Positions 24,170 through 26,326 of a stretch of DNA of 26,326 bases are shown piece after piece. Both the position numbers and the translations under genes were made by a program. The DNA comes from Actinomycetes bacterium (GTDB lineage: Bacteria; Actinomycetota; Acidimicrobiia; Acidimicrobiales; Bog-793). Positions within the stretch are counted from its first letter, which is position 1, and each line of letters begins with the position of its first letter. Below the pieces are notes generated by a model. It was not told where the DNA came from. It did no database searches and saw only the letters and a list, made by a program, of their open reading frames with translations. The stretch spans positions 1 through 26,326 of the forward strand of contig JAJYGM010000779.1 of NCBI GenBank assembly GCA_021785095.1. Direction: 5' to 3'.

Positions 24170-26293
24170 GTGAAGCGGTACAGCTACTCCCGCTGGGACG
24201 GCACGCAGGCCGGCTTCGACCTCGACGCTGACGCCGTGCTCTCCGAGATCAACGACGACCTGCTCTACCACGGAGATGTGAACGCGGCGCTGCGGCGGCT
24301 GCTGCAGCAGGGCTTCCGGGACCGCCAGGGCCGTGACGTCGCCGGGCTGCGGGAGCTGCTCGAGCGGTTGCGCGAACGCCGGCGCCAGGAGCGCGAGCAG
24401 TTCGACCTCGGCGGCGTCTACTCCGAGATCGCCGAGGAGCTCGAGTCGGTCGTCCGGCAGGAGCGCGACTCGCTGTCCGAGCTCGCCACGGAGGCGGCGC
24501 AATCGGGAGACCAGCGACGCAAGGAGGTGACGGACGAGGTCGTGGCCGACCGGCAGATGCAGCTCGGCCTGCTCCCCGACGACCTCGCCGGCAAGGTGCG
24601 CCAGCTCTCGTCGTACGAGTTCACCTCGAGTGAGGCGCGCGAGCGTTTCGAGGAGCTCATGGAGCGCCTGCGCCAGGAGGTCGTCCAGTCGTACCTCGAC
24701 CAGGCGGCCGGTGCCATGAAGTCGATGGGCCCGGAGGAGCGAGACCGCCTCCGGCAGGCTCTCGATCGCCTCAACCAGATGATCGAGCAGAGGGAGGCGG
24801 GGGAGGAGCTGGACCCGAGTTTTGAGCAGTTCATGTCGGAGTTCGGCGACTTCTTCCCCGGTGACCCGCAGAACCTCGACGAGCTCCTCGAGCAGTTGGC
24901 GAACAGGATGGCCGCCACCTCGGCGATGCTCGCCTCGATGACGCCCGGACAGCGCGAGCAGCTCCAGTCGCTCATGGACGAGCTCCTCGGCGACCTCGAC
25001 CTGCACTGGCAGATCGACCGCCTCGGGGCGAACCTGCGCTCGATGTTCCCGGATGCGCCGTGGGAGCGTCGGGTCGGTTTCTCGGGTGGAGACGCGCCGG
25101 GGCTCGCCGAGGCCTCCGACATCTTCCAGCGCCTCGCCGACCTCGACCAGCTCGAGCAGCTGCTGTCGGGTTCGCCCCAGCCTGGGGCCTTGTCCGAGGT
25201 CGACCTCGAGCGCGTGCGCGAGCTGCTCGGCCAGGATGCGTCGGCTTCGCTCGCCGAGCTAGCCCGCCTCGGCAAGCGCCTCGAGGACGCCGGTCTCGTA
25301 GAGAACCGTGAGGGTCAGCTCGAGCTGACGCCTCGCGGCCTCCGCCGCATCGGGCAGCGGGCTCTGCGGGAGCTGTTCTCGCGGCTGTCGAAGGACCGGC
25401 TCGGCGGCCACGAGCTCATCCAGACCGGCCAGGGCAACGAGCGTGCCGAGAGCACGCGACCGTACGAGTTCGGCGATCCCTTCAACCTCGACATCGAGCG
25501 GACCGTCCGCAACGCCATCAGGCGGGAGGCCGAGCGTCTCGATGCGGAGGGTGGCGCCGCCGGCGTTGGTGCTGGTGGGGGTGCTGGCGCCCGAGCCGGT
25601 GTGCGGTTCCCTGTCCGGCTGCATCCTGACGACTTCGAGATCGAGCGGACCGAGCACCTCACCCAGTGCTCGACGGTGCTCCTCGTCGACCTGTCCCTCT
25701 CGATGCCGATGCGCGACAACTTCCTCGCCGCGAAGAAGGTCGCCATGGCGCTGCACTCGCTCATATCGAGCCAGTTCCCGCGTGACTACCTCGGGATCGT
25801 GGGCTTCTCCGAGGTCGCCCGCGAGATCAAGCCGCAGGAGCTTCCGGAGGTCTCCTGGGACTTCGTGTACGGGACGAACATGCAGCACGCGTTCGTGCTC
25901 GCTCGCCGCATGCTCGCCCGGCAACACGGGACGAAGCAGATCGTGATGATCACCGACGGCGAGCCCACGGCGCACCTGTTGGAGGACGGCCACGTCTTCT
26001 TCAACTACCCACCGGTGCGCGCGACTGTCGACGCGACGCTCGCCGAGGTCCTGCGCCTCACGCGCGAGGGGATCCGGCTGAACACGTTCGCCCTCGATGC
26101 GACCGGGCACCTGCGCGAGTTCGTCGAGACGATCACCGAGATCAACAGGGGTCGTGCGTTCTTCACGACTCCGGAGACGCTCGGCGACTACGTCCTCGTG
26201 GACTTCATCGAGCACCGGCGGGCCATGGGGATCGGAAGCCGGCGCTCGGGCGGCGCCGAAGGGCTCGGCGGACGGCGCCGCCGCCTCGCCTGA
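24170..26293 (+). CDS. VWA (MIDAS) domain partner of the chelatase-like ATPase
   Basis: 707 residues from GTG 24170 (VKRYSYSRWDGTQ). Residues 1-450 are mostly helical and charged, with coiled-coil-like stretches (GLRELLERLRERRRQEREQ, ELMERLRQEVVQ). A Gly/Ala linker lies near 460-480. The C-terminal VWA domain (about 490-680) has a complete metal-binding MIDAS: D507-x-S509-x-S511 in LLVDLSLSM, T569 in YGTNMQHA, and D596 in MITDGEPTA. The protein parallels ChlD/BchD partners of chelatase ATPases, where the MIDAS binds the client. It follows the AAA gene by 7 bases, so the two form an operon and likely a complex. The 33 bases after its stop reach the window edge with nothing recognisable. Confidence 0.9.
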   Translation: MKRYSYSRWDGTQAGFDLDADAVLSEINDDLLYHGDVNAALRRLLQQGFRDRQGRDVAGLRELLERLRERRRQEREQFDLGGVYSEIAEELESVVRQERDSLSELATEAAQSGDQRRKEVTDEVVADRQMQLGLLPDDLAGKVRQLSSYEFTSSEARERFEELMERLRQEVVQSYLDQAAGAMKSMGPEERDRLRQALDRLNQMIEQREAGEELDPSFEQFMSEFGDFFPGDPQNLDELLEQLANRMAATSAMLASMTPGQREQLQSLMDELLGDLDLHWQIDRLGANLRSMFPDAPWERRVGFSGGDAPGLAEASDIFQRLADLDQLEQLLSGSPQPGALSEVDLERVRELLGQDASASLAELARLGKRLEDAGLVENREGQLELTPRGLRRIGQRALRELFSRLSKDRLGGHELIQTGQGNERAESTRPYEFGDPFNLDIERTVRNAIRREAERLDAEGGAAGVGAGGGAGARAGVRFPVRLHPDDFEIERTEHLTQCSTVLLVDLSLSMPMRDNFLAAKKVAMALHSLISSQFPRDYLGIVGFSEVAREIKPQELPEVSWDFVYGTNMQHAFVLARRMLARQHGTKQIVMITDGEPTAHLLEDGHVFFNYPPVRATVDATLAEVLRLTREGIRLNTFALDATGHLREFVETITEINRGRAFFTTPETLGDYVLVDFIEHRRAMGIGSRRSGGAEGLGGRRRRLA

Positions 26294-26326
26294 GCGCGGC
26301 GCGGGCCGTGCGCGGTCGCGTCAGTC

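Noticed and set aside
20579..26293. A helicase plus AAA/VWA defence island
   Set aside because: The helicase looks like a UvrD-type repair enzyme with an SOS box and the AAA-VWA pair has a housekeeping-type neighbourhood. No nuclease, methyltransferase, protease effector or mobile gene is near.
22708..26293. Magnesium chelatase for chlorophyll synthesis
   Set aside because: No large ChlH-like subunit or other tetrapyrrole genes are present, and the same kind of pair occurs in non-photosynthetic mycobacteria.

Overview
The window is GC-rich bacterial chromosome. It uses ATG, GTG and TTG starts and probably one CTG start, and genes are packed into short same-strand runs. The gene content points to an actinobacterium, and my best guess is the class Acidimicrobiia. 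Reasons are the Sdh1-like succinate dehydrogenase with one large Cys/His-rich membrane subunit, a small protein beginning with a GWWxASDGxWYPP motif, and many apparently leaderless transcripts. Taxonomy is inference. I saw no rRNA, tRNA, CRISPR array, integrase or transposase.

Layout. (1) 1-1936, minus strand: the start of an exported protein that enters a collagen-like tract, and a polytopic membrane glycosyltransferase-like protein. (2) 2050-5902, plus: a stand-alone B12-binding mutase subunit, sucC, sucD and a divergent SHMT-fold PLP enzyme. (3) 5919-6440, minus: a small protein that appears to start at CTG. (4) 6578-9670, plus: purN, purH, folD. (5) 9672-12893: an SDR oxidoreductase (minus) divergent from icd and mdh (plus). 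(6) 12913-17300, minus: sdhC, sdhA, sdhB, then an SCP2-like protein and a 71-residue protein. (7) 17409-20528: a glycosyltransferase fused to a degenerate methyltransferase-like domain (minus), a sulfotransferase (plus) and a broken 3' gene remnant. (8) 20579-26293: a UvrD-family helicase (minus) with a LexA-like SOS box on its start codon, divergent from an AAA+ ATPase and VWA protein pair (plus).

Functionally the window is a central-metabolism cluster. The mutase subunit would help make succinyl-CoA, SucCD converts it to succinate, Sdh and Mdh continue the oxidative TCA cycle, and Icd supplies NADPH. FolD makes the 10-formyl-THF used by PurN and PurH. The set uvrD / sucC-sucD / purN-purH / chelatase-like AAA / VWA matches the Rv0949-Rv0959 neighbourhood of Mycobacterium tuberculosis as I remember it. 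The window therefore looks like an old actinobacterial gene neighbourhood opened by insertions, of which the glycosyltransferase/sulfotransferase segment is the most accessory-looking.

The items most worth follow-up are the non-canonical SHMT paralogue, the AAA+/VWA pair with altered Walker motifs, the Cys/His-rich Sdh anchor, the SOS box, the recurring leaderless promoter pattern, and the CTG-start protein. I did not see a clearly new multi-gene system.
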